From positions 10,478,001 to 10,542,000 of the forward strand of contig OX442316.1 in the NCBI GenBank assembly GCA_949358305.1: a stretch of 64,000 nt of DNA, written 5' to 3'. Below the pieces are notes generated by a model, which saw nothing but the letters and a program-made list of their open reading frames with translations, ran no database searches and was not told the DNA's origin. Below are positions 12,501-24,629 of the stretch, piece after piece (the first letter of the stretch is position 1; each line of letters opens with the position of its first letter). The stretch is from Strigamia acuminata (taxonomy: Eukaryota > Arthropoda > Chilopoda > Geophilomorpha > Linotaeniidae). The position numbers and the translations under genes were made by a program.

Positions 12501-15500
12501 TCAATAACCGTGCTATTACTATAGCCTGTAAGTAAGGTCATGTGCCAGGGGTTTAAAATTGGAAGTTTGATGCTGGTTATGCGTTTTGATTGAAATAAAT
12601 TAAATGAAAAGGGAATATAAAGGTGGACAGGATGAGAGCGGAACGGCGGACAATAACCTCTTAGTCAATATCGAATTTTGCGACGCTAATTTATCAACAA
12701 TAACAAGATAATGTTCTTAATACGGAAGAGTGAGTGTTAACCGGTTTTTAAAAGGCGAAAAGAATTTAATCGTAAACTAGTTTGAGAAATGTGGGATTAT
12801 TGTGTGACCTTTAGATGCGATGTTTTATCTTGAAGTCGTGTAGGAGTGAGTGTAATAAATGGTTTTATAAACTGAAATTCATTTGTTTTGTTTTTTGTTT
12901 TTTTCTTCTTCTTGTTTGTTAGAACACGCTGTTTCTCAACCGATTATGGTGCAAAGACGATCCGGCAGTTATCCTGGTGGAAGCGGAGATATATCAACAG
13001 TGTTGTCGCCTCGCTCTTCAGAAACGAGTGGGTTGGGTATGAAAATGGTGGAATATGTATTGGGCAGTTCACCAACGACCAAAGACTTGGATTCACGTAT
13101 TTCAAGGCTTACCATGGTAATAATAAATAAATTCGTATTGTCGTTAACATTAGTGGTGTTCAAACTTGATGTAGTTTTACGAAAATAGCGGTAATGAATC
13201 GGGATTTTTGTAAATCTTGTCAGGTTTGTACGCATTGATGGTGCGTGTTATTTTTGTTGTTTGTAAATGCAATGAGAAGTAATGATTTGTGGTAATTTAT
13301 TAATTATTGTGGAAGAAGAAATGAATGACTTTGAATTTTGACAGTTTATGCTGCTGCTTGTGGGTGAGGTTTCTTCGGTATATTGTGACATAGTGACGAT
13401 GCTGCACAAAATGAGTCGTCTGATTTAGGTAATGCATAGTTAGTGCATTACACAAGTGCGGATTAAATATCTAACCGAAGTATTTAAGCAGCGGTACTAA
13501 TTGCGATGAAGAAAAAAATTGAAATGTTAAATTTTTATTTATTTTTTTTTAATTATTTAAATCGCGTTTTTCGTTCTTAAATTAAGTCTCTTAGTTGGTA
13601 ACTCGTGCTGATTTTTTTTCGTTTTTCACCTCCTTTTGTTTTAGAATTCTGAAAGCGATGATAAAAACAAAAAAGATAAGGCACCGTCGCCGTATGACAA
13701 CAAAGGCAAAGATCAAGAAAATGGAAATGTAGTGCAAGCAAATGGAATCATGCAAAATGGATTGGAGGAGGAAAAAGTGTACAAGTGAGTGTTTGTTTGT
13801 CGTTTTGAACTTTGAATTTTGAGCTTTTTAATTGGCTAGGAAACCCTATAACCTGGAAATCAATAGCTGCATTTGAAAAGTGATTTAGTAGCGCCTAGTG
13901 CTAGTAATTACGTGTTGAGTCTGTAAACAGGATTTAATCTAGCTATGGAAATATTATTAAACTAAAAGGAATGGTTGAGTTTTAAACTGTCGATGATGCG
14001 TCGTCCTCGGTTCAGTTACTTATTTCCCGAGTTAGTTTTATATTAAGATTAAATCTATTTTTGTTTTATTTGAGATTACTTAAACGCTTTTCGACCGCGG
14101 CTAACGATTTAGACGCGAGTGGTCTGGGTTGCCAAATTCAGTTGGAAGTGTTGCCGGAGTCATTTGACACTTTACATGTGGGTTGAATTTTGAAGGGGAA
14201 ATTAAAAGTTGGTTTAGATTTGTTGGTTTTGCTAAAAACGGAAGTGAAATGTTCGGTATTTAGGTATGTGGATTTTTGCAGAGAAATTATTGTGTGCGAA
14301 CGTGGCGTTAAATCTTGTGTTTTAACAGTTGGTGTGTTTGTAAACACAAAATGGGAGTAGGTGATTTGCTCCCAACCTAGACCTTCCATGTTTTCATAGT
14401 GGCGAAAGTATGCAGCTAGTCTGGCACGAGTCTGGTTTGACTCGTTTCTTCATTACGTTGGTTTGTTTTTGCTGCAAAAGATCGAATAAAACTACCGCGC
14501 CCAGTTTGAGTTTGCCTAATTATAAGAGTTTGGCTGATTATTATTAAATGCGTTAAAAACATGGTCCGTAAAAGGGATTTGCAGGTACACGTTGCATTTA
14601 TTTCGATTAGGGTTTAAGGACGAGTCAGGAGTTGTAAACGCCTAGCAAATTAAGACGCTTTAATAATGGATGGGAAGGGTATGGCTGCAAATTGGTTTGA
14701 GCAAATACTGTCCATCTGTTTGGCTTGAGCTAATGAATTAATTGTCAATCTCATTAGTTTATTAACATTATTTATATAAACAGCTTTAGAAGTGGTATTT
14801 TTATTTATAGTTCTAATTTTGCGTCTTACGCTCGGAACTGCAATAGCCACCAATCCTCACCGAATGAAGAAGACCTAAACAAAAACCAAGCACAATTAGG
14901 TAAACCCGAAGATTTGATGTCGAGCCAAGTTGCTGCTGGTGCCCTGCCACAGTCTTCCCTCTCGTTTGATCCGCACTTGGATCCTGTGGGCATTGATCCT
15001 TTGCCATTTGATTATGGATCTCAGCTCATGCCTTCCATGGATTCTCCAAACGTCCTGGAATACGGCAATCAGGTATGCCGGATATATTGACAAGATGAGT
15101 TGTAATAATTGGGTTTTAATTTTTTAGTTGTATCAGAGGCAACAGCAGCAGCAAGCACCCGTGACAATGTTGGCACAGCAACCGTATCCATTGGCTGCTC
15201 AGCATCATCAGCAGCATCATCACCATCAGCAACAGCAGCAGCAACAGCAACAACAGTTAGGTGGGTATTTTGGGAAATGGTCCATATTGCAACTGTAAAC
15301 AAGTGTAATTTGTTTTCATTTTTGTTTAGGCTTGACACCGCCAGCTCCCTTTGCCTCAAATCCGTACATAATCAACACACAAGATCCTTACGCACCTGTT
15401 GGCACTGTAATCGCAGGTAGGGTTGAGTTGGTGCTGAATAAATCAAACTTTCGCCCACTTAAGGATTTTTTTTACGTCCTTTGTTTGTTGCTTTTCCCAG

Positions 15501-18500
15501 AGAAACTTGTGTTTTATACTGATCATTGACTGAATAGTGAACAGTGAATTTGTCAGTGTTTATGTATTCAGTTCGTGTCTTGCATAGAATATTCATGACT
15601 CAAAAGTGAATGTTGAATTTTGTCGTACAAGAATAAAAAAAAAATAGTTAATAGAGGACACCTGAATACAATCAAGTGTGTTTTCTGATACGATTTTTGC
15701 TGTTTTGTGAAATGATTTTATTTTGTTTTAATGTTTTGTTTTGTTTTATTTCAAGGCCCGGCTGTGGTTCCTCAGTATTATGGTATAACACAATGGGGAA
15801 TGTATCCAGCCAATATTATTCAGCAGCAACAGAATAATCCGCAAGGATCGCTGAGTCAACAGCAACAACAACCACAGCAGCAACTTATGCGAAATCAAGC
15901 TCGACCCATGACACCACAACAAGGAGGTTCCAGCGATCCAATGGGTACACCTTCTGCGAATAATTTACCACAAACCGTTCAAACACCAGGTTCGAATTAT
16001 ATTTTATTTAATCTGGGTCAGTTATATATTTAAAAAAATTAATTTTTAATTTTATTTTACAGGCGGTCAGTATCAAATGATTGCCCCTGCTTATTATGAT
16101 CAAAATGGATCATTGGTTATGGGAAATACACGTAATCTTGGTGCTCCAATGCGATTGGTATCGTCTGCGGCGCCAGTGTTAGTCAATCCAGGCAACCCAG
16201 GTGGGGATTAAGTTGAAAAAAAATTTTTTTGTTGAAAATTTAGTATTCAAATTGAATTTGTTGGAACAGGTGCTGGAAATTTAGCTAACAGTGGGTTGCG
16301 ACTCCTTGGCAACCAAGGGCAAGGGGTTCAAACGCCTCAAAACAACTTGTATTCAAGTGGAACGAGTACACCGCAGAATACTTTGTATCCACCTTCCACA
16401 TCGGGGCTGAATTTTACGACGCAAAACACCGGATCCGGGTTGAATTTTACGGGCACGTCGTCTTCATTGGGATTTTCACCGGCCCAACAGACCAACGGAC
16501 TCGGCTATGGGAACAACACGCTCGGTACAATCGGGACTCCTTCCATCGGAGGCATTGGTACACCTTAATGCTTTACCGTTTATTCGCAGATTTTAACATT
16601 ATTTTCTCACATTTGCTTTATTTTCTCGATATTTTACATTTATTTTTCTATAAAAAAAAAAGTGTTTAATCTGTGTGATAACGGCTTCCTTTCTTAATAT
16701 TTATGCAAGTTTATATTGAGTGAAGGAACTAATATTTTTAATTTGAAAATGGCGGTCAAAGCATTGCATCAAGTATCTCTGTTGTCCCAAAAGAAAAAAA
16801 TTGAATATAAAAACCATTCGGATCGATATGTTTGCAAAAAGAAAAATGAATAGTTGAAAAAGTTGTAAATGAACTCGTAATGACGTGGATTGGGCAGATT
16901 TTTACTTGCTGTCGTGCACTGGGCGCAGTGACAAATCAAATTGTATTAATATTGACAAACCCCTTTTTTTTACCTTGATTTCTAAAACTAGATTACAATC
17001 AACTAACTCTTACTAATGGGAAAGCTTTTGACGAAAGATTTTTGCCCCTTACCTCAGGTCTCGGCATTAATTCCGGTAGTTCCCAGCGCCGCGATTCCTT
17101 TGACCGCCGTGATGCCACCACTGGATTCTCGGCTGGCCTCGACTTCCAGCGTCCAGTGCCAAAGGGACCTCAGTATTACGGTGCTTTGGGGACTGTGACT
17201 GCTTCACCGGGACCCATTGGTGTCCTTTCATCTCCCAGTCAATCTCTTACCCCTCCTCCTTCTCTTAGTGGATCGTCAACAAACCTCAGCCTTGGTAATT
17301 TTCTTTTCCTTCTCCAAATATAATACTATATATGAAAGAAAAATGAATACATTGAGGTTTACACTACATCAGCAAATGTCGTATTAGTCGTATGTCGATG
17401 TATTATCAATTAAATTGATTTTTTAAATGGGAAAAATGATGTGTGTTGTAGTGGAAGCGTCGGTGTAAGGTTTTTTTTCCTTGATGTTTGAATGATTTTT
17501 ATTACCGGGAATATTTGATGGTTTCTAGGCGCCTTGATGAGTGGCAATCGCATCATATCTGCTGCACCGGGTGCTGAGGCAAAATTTAGAAATGGATCTT
17601 TATCGGCGAATGGTATGTTCGGGTCATCTAACTCATTGTTTCCTAGCCGAACCCTTCAACGCAAGTACGTAGTTTGTTATTTTTGTTTTGTCTTTTTTAA
17701 AAAAAATTGTTGTTTGTTTTTAGTTCTAGTTTGGACAAACCAACTGGCAGGAGTCGATTGCTTGAGGATTTTCGAAATAATCGTTTTCCTAATTTGCAGT
17801 TGAGAGATTTGGCAAATCACATTGTAGAATTTTCTCAAGATCAACATGGATCACGGTATGGGTTGATGCATCAAAGGGATTTGGTTGTATATTTATTTTA
17901 TTTTATTATGTTTTTATTAGTTTCATTCAACAAAAATTAGAGCGTGCCACTCCAGCAGAGAAGCAGATGGTTTTCAATGAGATAATTATTTCGTCGTATG
18001 GGCTCATGACTGATGTGTTTGGCAATTACGTCATTCAGAAGTTTTTCGAATTTGGAACTCCTGAACAAAAACAAACACTTGCTCAGAAAGTGCGTGGCCA
18101 CGTGCTACCCTTAGCATTGCAAATGTATGGATGCAGGGTCATTCAGAAGGCTTTGGAATCTATACCACCGGACCAACAAGTAAAACATGGAGTTTAAAGG
18201 AATTTAAAGTTAAAATGTATTGATTGATTGATTTTATATTTGCTAATTTAGAAAGACGTGGTGAAGGAGTTGGATGGTCACATTCTGAAATGCGTCAAGG
18301 ATCAGAATGGCAATCACGTTGTACAAAAGTGCATCGAATGCGTTGAGCCATTGGCACTTCAATTTATTATAAACGCCTTTGGCACTCAAGTAAAAATTTG
18401 ATCGTTTGTTAATAAGCGGTAAAAGTTGCATGGTAAATTGTCAATTTGTTAGGTCTTTGGATTATCAACTCATCCTTACGGCTGTAGAGTAATTCAACGT

Positions 18501-19575
18501 ATTCTCGAACATTGCACACCCGAGCAAACGGCTCCTATTTTGGAAGAATTGCATTCACATACCGAACAATTAGTACAAGTAAGATAATATTGAAATGAAA
18601 CTGGTTTTTCTAGTGCGATGGTAATTACAGTATTGATTTATTGGTTGATTTTAGGACCAGTATGGCAACTACGTCATTCAGCATGTGTTAGAACATGGTC
18701 GACCAGAAGACAAAAGTAAAATTGTAAACGTTATTAGAGGAAAGGTGTTGCAGTTGTCTCAGCATAAATTTGCTAGCAACGTTGTTGAAAAATGCGTGAC
18801 TCACGCAACTCGATCCGAGCGAGCCATGCTAATCGATGAAGTGTGCACCTTCAACGACAGGTAAAATTTAAAAAATTATTATTATTATTATTTTAAATCA
18901 TTATAATTCGGGTTTATTGGAGGAAAAACCAAGTATTGGCTGTGTTGTTTCACGTTCACTACAAATTTTTCCAAAGTGAACTAAGTTCAAGTTTATGGAC
19001 TTGAACCAAAAGTTCACGTTCATTTTGCCTAATTTTTTTTTTAAATTTACCCTTTTTTTATATTACATTTTGCATATTGCAGATGAAAAAAACTTTTTAG
19101 TAAGAAGCGATTGGAAATGAACGTTTTGATGATGAAAACGTCATGAAAATGTTTAAAATCGTGCTTTTTACAACGAAAACTAGCGTTTTTGCAACGTTTT
19201 CATCATCAAAACATTCGTGCGAAAAAATTGGCCATAAGCTATATTGTAGTGAACGTGAACACAGTTCATATTTTTCGTTTACTTTTAAAAGCATTGGAGT
19301 GTATAGTGCTGCCGATGTCCTAATTTTGTTTTTAACGCAGTCATAGTGCCTTATACACAATGATGAAGGACCAATTTGCCAACTATGTCGTGCAAAAGAT
19401 GATCGACGTGGCTGAGCCTGCCCAACGCAAGATCCTCATGCACAAGATCCGTCCTCATGTGGCCACTTTACGCAAGTACACGTACGGCAAACACATTCTA
19501 GCCAAGTTGGAGAAGTATTTTATGAAGAACAACGAGTTGGGACCCATTGGTGCACCCTCAAACGGTGCCTTGTAA
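3471..19575 (+). CDS. pum: Pumilio RNA-binding translational repressor
   Basis: Pumilio binds UGUANAUA elements in mRNA 3' UTRs in the cytoplasm and recruits deadenylation and repression machinery. The shared exons, all in consistent phase, are 12208-12328, 12923-13116, 13645-13784, 14811-15072, 15128-15260, 15330-15416, 15756-15989, 16063-16200, 16270-16557, 17058-17294, 17529-17664, 17724-17855, 17921-18179, 18252-18389, 18453-18578, 18655-18860 and 19341-19575. They encode 1021 residues plus a short leader of 5-18 residues from an alternative first exon (the longest starts at 3471). Conserved N-terminal blocks include [24 protein letters not shown] and [10 protein letters not shown] Gln/His-rich run lies in exon 15128-15260. 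The PUM-HD spans about residues 665-1010. Its eight repeats carry the usual base-reading residues: SRxxQ, NYxxQ, CRxxQ, NHxxQ, CRxxQ, NYxxQ, SNxxE and NYxxQ. This matches the canonical specificity. The protein ends at a TAA right after the conserved [10 protein letters not shown] tail. Confidence 0.96.
6421..6435 (+). CDS. pum: pumilio alternative first coding exon B
   Basis: ATG at 6421 gives five codons (MKILQ) ending at CTGCAG|gtaaat, phase 0. It would splice to the shared exon at 12208. A pyrimidine-rich, non-repetitive leader lies upstream at about 6240-6420. The exon is too short to find by ORF length; the support is the ATG, donor and phase combination. Confidence 0.5.
8182..8199 (+). 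CDS. pum: pumilio alternative first coding exon C
   Basis: ATG at 8182 gives six codons (MRGSQQ) ending at CAACAG|gtaaat, phase 0, compatible with the acceptor at 12208. The donor has the same sequence context as exon B. The call rests on splice signal and phase only. Confidence 0.45.
9291..9314 (+). repeat. CT microsatellite
   Basis: This is a short (TC)n tract inside the long pumilio 5' intron. It could equally be a polypyrimidine or GAGA-type regulatory tract read on the other strand; nothing in the sequence decides between these. Confidence 0.6.
10317..10331 (+). CDS. pum: pumilio alternative first coding exon D
   Basis: ATG at 10317 gives five codons (MTKNM) ending at AATATG|gtgagt, a consensus donor, phase 0. 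It follows a GC-richer block at about 9980-10316 that looks like a promoter and leader. It is the most proximal of four candidate first exons, about 1.9 kb before the shared exon at 12208. Confidence 0.5.
18941..19264. mobile_element. foldback/MITE-like element inside a pumilio intron
   Basis: An outer inverted repeat pairs 18941-18963 (core TTTCACGTTCACTACAAAT) with 19241-19262 (core ATTGTAGTGAACGTGAA). A second, nested inverted repeat pairs 19117-19141 with 19193-19217 around the core ACGTTTTgATGATGAAAACG. It has no coding capacity and lies wholly in the intron 18861-19340. The nested palindromic layout fits a non-autonomous DNA transposon. I could not define a clean target-site duplication. 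Confidence 0.55.
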
Positions 19576-20880
19576 ATTAAAGGAATTTTGAATTGATGTC
19601 TCGCCCAACTGCTGTTTTAATATTGCGCCTAATCCTCTCTTGTTCCTGAACAAATGTATTTGGGAAGCAAAATAATTCTATAACAAAATGTATATTAACG
19701 CGATGCAAGAAGGGTTTTCTAAAGGTCTTTTTTTCTGAAAACATAAAATCATCCCAAAGAGCTTTTTAATCACGACGAACAATTAAGTGTGCGTGAGTAT
19801 TAAGAGGAGACGATTGTGTATAATAGAAGAGGTTGAGAATGAAATGTAAAATTTAATGTTAGTGGACAGAATTTTGAAATCTTAATTGGAAAAAAAAAAA
19901 TAAGTTTTTTTTTATATTTGCCTAAGACTAAGGTTAAAAATTGGTGTGTCAAAGTGGATTTCTTGATATTAGAAAGTGGGAAAGTATGACCAATTGAGTT
20001 TGTTGTGGTAATGATTGCGTGATGTGTGTGGGGGTCGTTTTTGCTGGTTGTTGTTGGGTACTATAGATGGATTTTTTTGTTTAGGAAATTCTAGGATATG
20101 TAGAGCTAGGGTGTGGAAACTTAACGCGACAAAATTTTTTTGTTAAGTATTTTTTAAATTGGATTTAATTTTTGGAAAGCATTGCTGATTTGATTTATTT
20201 AATTTTTTTTTTTTAAATATTTAATTTTGAATGTTTAGATTTCTGCTCATATTGACTGATGTGAATGAAAAATTCGAATTTTAAATTGACATGGGGGGAG
20301 TAAATGGAAATTTTGATACACATTTTGGTACAAGGTTGCTCAAAAAGTGTCAAATTTGCAAGCGAATATTTTATTTGGTTTCGTTTTGTTTTTTAGGCGA
20401 GGGGATTAGAATTGAGAAAATTTCCATTTTGAAGGTCGGAGGGATTTTCTTACTGATGAATAGAAGGAAGCAAAAGCTTTATGTTCAGCATTCCATGAAC
20501 AAGCACAGCAAAAACGCAAAATATAAACATAAAAAGGAAAAAAGTGGAAAAATAACCTAAAGCCATGGAAGCAGGGTTTACAAAATAGATTAATTGTTTT
20601 TAAATATACTGTAGTAGTTTTCACGCATCTCATTTACAGAGACATAGTCAAATGGTCGTAGATTTTAATAATAATAAAGTTAATTTGGAAATTGTTAAAT
20701 GGGTTTTTTGATGCAGATAAAATTGTAGATAGTAGAATTTATTTTTATCTCTCCTGATGGTAGTATTTTTGTTTTAATTGGACAACAGTGCAAAATTTTT
20801 GTGGCTTTTTTCCTAGAAATATGCTAGGGATTCTGTATTTTCTAACATCTTATATGTACAATGTAATTTGATTTGTAAAG

Positions 20881-20888
20881 TGTAAATA
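20881..20888 (+). promoter_or_regulatory. Pumilio response element candidate in pum 3' UTR
   Basis: TGTAAATA on the sense strand is an exact match to the UGUANAUA element recognised by the PUM domain encoded just upstream. It implies possible autoregulation. Confidence 0.45.
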
Positions 20889-22643
20889 AGTACATTTCCT
20901 TTGTAAAAGTTTTTAAAGAGAAAAAAAAATTGAAAAATTCACTAGCTGTGATGAGAACGTCTATTTTCCTAAGCATCATCCTCAAATCGGACATCCAGGA
21001 AAATATCTTTAATTTAATTTTATTTTAATTTAATTTTTTTTTTATTATTATTAAATAAATTTTGTTGTGGTTTGATTAAAAGAAAAAATACTATTGCGTT
21101 CCTACATTCCCTTCAGTGTTGTTTACAAAACCTTCACTTTAACTTTGAAATAAGAAATTATTATTATTATTTATTTAAAACGGTAGTCCATCGTGCAAAC
21201 TGCTTTTTTTAATGTCTTAAAACATTAGTAATCCATTGCCGCTTTTATAACTTAAACAGGGTTAGTTTATATTATAATTTTTTTTTATTATAAATTTCTT
21301 CTTTTTTTGCATGTGTGATTAGTTAATGTTGAATTATTATTGTGTATAATGTACATGGATACAGTACGATAATGGTGCTGCAAATTATGTAATTTTTTTA
21401 AAGAGAATTTCGTAATATACTAGTATATAACCCCTTTGTACAGGCTACTTGGCTACTTTTCTAAATACTAAAGAGTGCCCCTTGGTATACTGCAACTGAG
21501 AAAGATGTTCGTGGTTCTTTTATCGAGCAAATTATGAACTTTTTCAAAGGAAGTGTATAGACAGGCCAATGTATTATTAATTATTATTATTATGTGTTTG
21601 CTGTTGTCAACTATTTAATCACTAACTTAATGTTCAATCAACTGGTTTAGCTTTATGATTGAGTTAATTTTTTTTCTTTTTCTTTTTTGAGATTGCAAAA
21701 CTTGTATATTTTTTTCTTTTATATTTTCGTATAGTGTAATTTGTTTATGGTTAATTAGCTTAATTTTTAAAACACGAAGTTGTAGTTTTAGCATTTTGGC
21801 AGCCTGATATTGAATCTAGTTTTTTCTGATTTTGGTTTCTTTTTAATTTCAATGTTTTTTCCTCCTTTTTTTGTTTGTTTATGATTTCTCTCTTAACACT
21901 TTGTACCGAGACAGATCTGGTTTTATAGCTTGGTGTTTTGACTATTAAAAGAAGGAATGTAATGCGATCTCAAAAACTTTGTACGTATCAAAGCTAAAGT
22001 TTGAAAAGGGCCAACTTGGAAATGGAAAAAAAGAAATTCTAAATATGGAAAAGAATGTACATTTGTTCATAATAATTTACTTAAAAACTGTAATTAAGCA
22101 ATAGAATGATGTTTTGTGATATATTTATTTGAATATCAAGAATTAACTAAAGAAATAATTGTCAAGCTTGAATTAGGACTGAGAGCGAATTGGTGGGACA
22201 AGGTATAAAGTGTGCACTGCATTGTTTTGTTGTTTTTTTGTATTTTTTTTTAAGATTAATTTTCTTTTAATGCAGAAGAGTATTAGGTTTGCTAACTGAT
22301 GAATCTTTTTATTTTAAATTATAAATAAATGAAATACTTTTGTATTTTTATTAGTAGGGATCTTGAGGAGCACAATTATAATATACTATATATTTACAAT
22401 ACATTTTTTACTGAAATTTTTTACTTTGGTTTGGTATTATTTTACCAAAATTTGATAGTAAATTTTATTAATTAAAAATTGGCAACTTTTCTTGTACCGC
22501 AAGATCTCTAATGATAATGGAAGTATAATAATTATATTTAAGTATATGTCATTACAACAAAAAAAAAAGAAAACAGTACGCAGTTTGTGATAATTACATT
22601 ACAAAAGTCATTGGGGTAAACATTTCATTTGATATAAATTTTG

Positions 22644-22651
22644 TGTAAATA
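22644..22651 (+). promoter_or_regulatory. Pumilio response element candidate in pum 3' UTR
   Basis: A second exact sense-strand TGTAAATA. A further match, TGTATATA, at 23479-23486 sits at the edge of a TA microsatellite and is less informative. Confidence 0.45.
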
Positions 22652-23206
22652 ATCCATCCTGTCATAAAAACTAAAAATCTGATTTTTGTCGATGTATTCG
22701 ACCATTGTCCGACATAAATTTGTGCCTAATATATCGCTTTGAAAGCTCTCCAGTTGTCTACAAAAGTTTAAAGAATTTCCAAGTGGCCCACAATTTTTAA
22801 ATGGTCCCCCTTTATACGTTTATATGAGAATAATAATAATAATAAAACAACAATTGTACAGTTGTACATTTGTAAATGGTTTGCTAGATTATATTAACAT
22901 TTGACGGGATTTTTGCATTTTACGCCCTCATGTGATTGATTTCATATCCTTTCTGTCGAATACGAAAGCTAAGGAGTGATTGCTGTAATTTTATACTTTT
23001 TATGATTTTGATTTTTCTTCCTTTTGTTTCGTTGGTATTTTTTTGATTTGATTTTTTTTAATTTTTTCTTTGATTTTAAGTTTGAATGTCAGTTGAAAGG
23101 ATGTGACATCAAACTTTTGGGTCCAAGTGTTCAGTTTAGGACCATATTATAACGATAGCCTTGTGTAAAAATCCATATTTGCCGTACAGTATATCGGTGC
23201 TCCTAC

Positions 23207-23349
23207 CGTACTGCCTCGAATAAACGTCGGGTTCAAATAGGCGCCGGGCGGGGGTCAGCGGCGTTTATTGCACAGCACCCCGACCCGACCGAGGGGGTCG
23301 GGTCGAAAAAAAATTAATAAACGCCCCGTTGTTTATTCGAGACAGTACG
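23207..23349. mobile_element. 143-bp MITE-like inverted-repeat element in pum 3' UTR
   Basis: Terminal inverted repeats of 19 bp with one mismatch: CGTACTGCCTCGAATAAAC at 23207-23225 and its complement at 23331-23349. The interior is strikingly GC-rich for this region. It contains a 9-bp hairpin, CGACCCGAC at 23281-23289 against GTCGGGTCG at 23297-23305. It has no ORF. It lies in the transcribed orientation of pumilio, so the mature UTR could fold into a long hairpin here. Confidence 0.75.
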
Positions 23350-23470
23350 TTATGTACATTATTCATTTTGGAGGACGAGTATTTGTAAGTGATATTTTTT
23401 AAGTTCTGTCTATAATATACTTGTAATTCTTCTCTTGTGAAATTGGTCATATCCATTTGTATCAATTGAC

Positions 23471-23570
23471 ATTATATATGTATATATATATATATATATC
23501 TATCTATATATATATATATATAGATATAGATATATAATACATAAATATATATATATACATATATATAAAT
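23471..23570. repeat. TA-rich microsatellite
   Basis: Alternating TA/TATG tract of about 100 bp with imperfect units, within the pumilio 3' UTR. Confidence 0.8.
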
Positions 23571-24552
23571 ATACATATTATACATAGTATATAAATATAA
23601 TCATTGTAGGATAGGGACTTTGCATATAAATAATTAGTAATTATTATTATCATTATCTGTAATACTGTTTGTAAGGTATTTCTAAAGTATATCGAGTATA
23701 TATTGTAAGTATATGCTAAAATGATGAGTCCCGTTTCGTTTTATTTCATATTAATATAATTTTCTCCTTTTTTTAATTTTGCCTTAAAATAAACTGTAAT
23801 GAGCTTTTATTTTTATTTTAAATTAAAAGTTTAATTGGTAAAAAAAAAACTTCTATAGAGTGAAAAGTTTGTTTTTATTATCACATTTGCTGTTTAGTTT
23901 GCCACCCCTCGTCTTACAAGTCCGATCTTGTACATTTTTTTGTGAGTTTAGGAATTTTTAAAAATGATAGGAAGGTTTTGTGAATTCATTTTTAATCTGT
24001 TTATTTGGCTTGAATTTCAAAGCTGTAAAGATTTAGTTTTTTAGGCCAAACCAATTGGTTAAAAGACGGCTTGAAAACTCATTCACATTTTGTATTTAAT
24101 ATGTAATAATAATGTAAGAAAATGAGAAATCATCATATGTAGACATTTGTATATTATGCTTTTATTTCCTGTGTAGTAATTTAAATGAACAAAAAAAAAA
24201 CAACTAAACTTGTTGATAAACAAATTGTAAAGAAGAAAATTTGTTAATTTTAAATTCAATTACATTGCCCTTTATTTTTTAATTGATCGATACTACAACA
24301 TCAAACATTCACTTGAGGGGTGGCCCCTGATAGATGTTCTCCGATTTTGTTTCATTTTCGACGGTTGTGTTTATTTTCTTTTTACCTCCCCATCTTCCAC
24401 CCCGATTCAAATCGTCAAATCTTCTCGCAGAAATGAGAGTATATATAGATAACTTTTATTATAATTATTTGTATTAACTGGGCTTTGTTGTAGTATTTCA
24501 TTGATGTATACATGCTGTATAAATGTAATGAAACCATGTGTTTTTTGCATAG

Positions 24553-24558
24553 AATAAA
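24553..24558 (+). terminator. pumilio polyadenylation signal
   Basis: AATAAA followed by a T-rich stretch from about 24588. It is the last good + strand signal before the convergent SLC17 gene, whose stop codon is at 24630. Confidence 0.6.
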
Positions 24559-24608
24559 GGTTCAATTTTTCAGCGTAAGTCTGGTTTGATTTTTTTTTTT
24601 TTTTTAAT

Positions 24609-24614
24609 TTTATT
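24609..24614 (-). terminator. SLC17 gene polyadenylation signal
   Basis: Minus-strand AATAAA, 15 nt beyond the TAA at 24630. Cleavage would fall near 24590, a few tens of bases from the pumilio end. Confidence 0.6.
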
Positions 24615-24629
24615 TATAAAAAACAAATA

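Larger units (their letters stand above)
19576..24575 (+). other. pum: pumilio 3' UTR (about 5 kb)
   Basis: There is no coding exon between the pumilio stop codon and the polyadenylation signal at 24553. The stretch is U-rich on the sense strand with many poly-T runs, like the pumilio introns. It holds several possible internal poly(A) signals (AATAAA at about 21053, 22323 and 23798), candidate Pumilio-binding octamers, a TA microsatellite and a small inverted-repeat element. Long 3' UTRs are usual for pumilio genes. The full extent is inferred; shorter UTR forms are likely. Confidence 0.6.

Noticed and set aside
23265-23465. 66-residue minus-strand ORF over the MITE
   Set aside because: It is generated by the GC-rich hairpin and flanking AT-rich UTR. 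It has no start context or domain.
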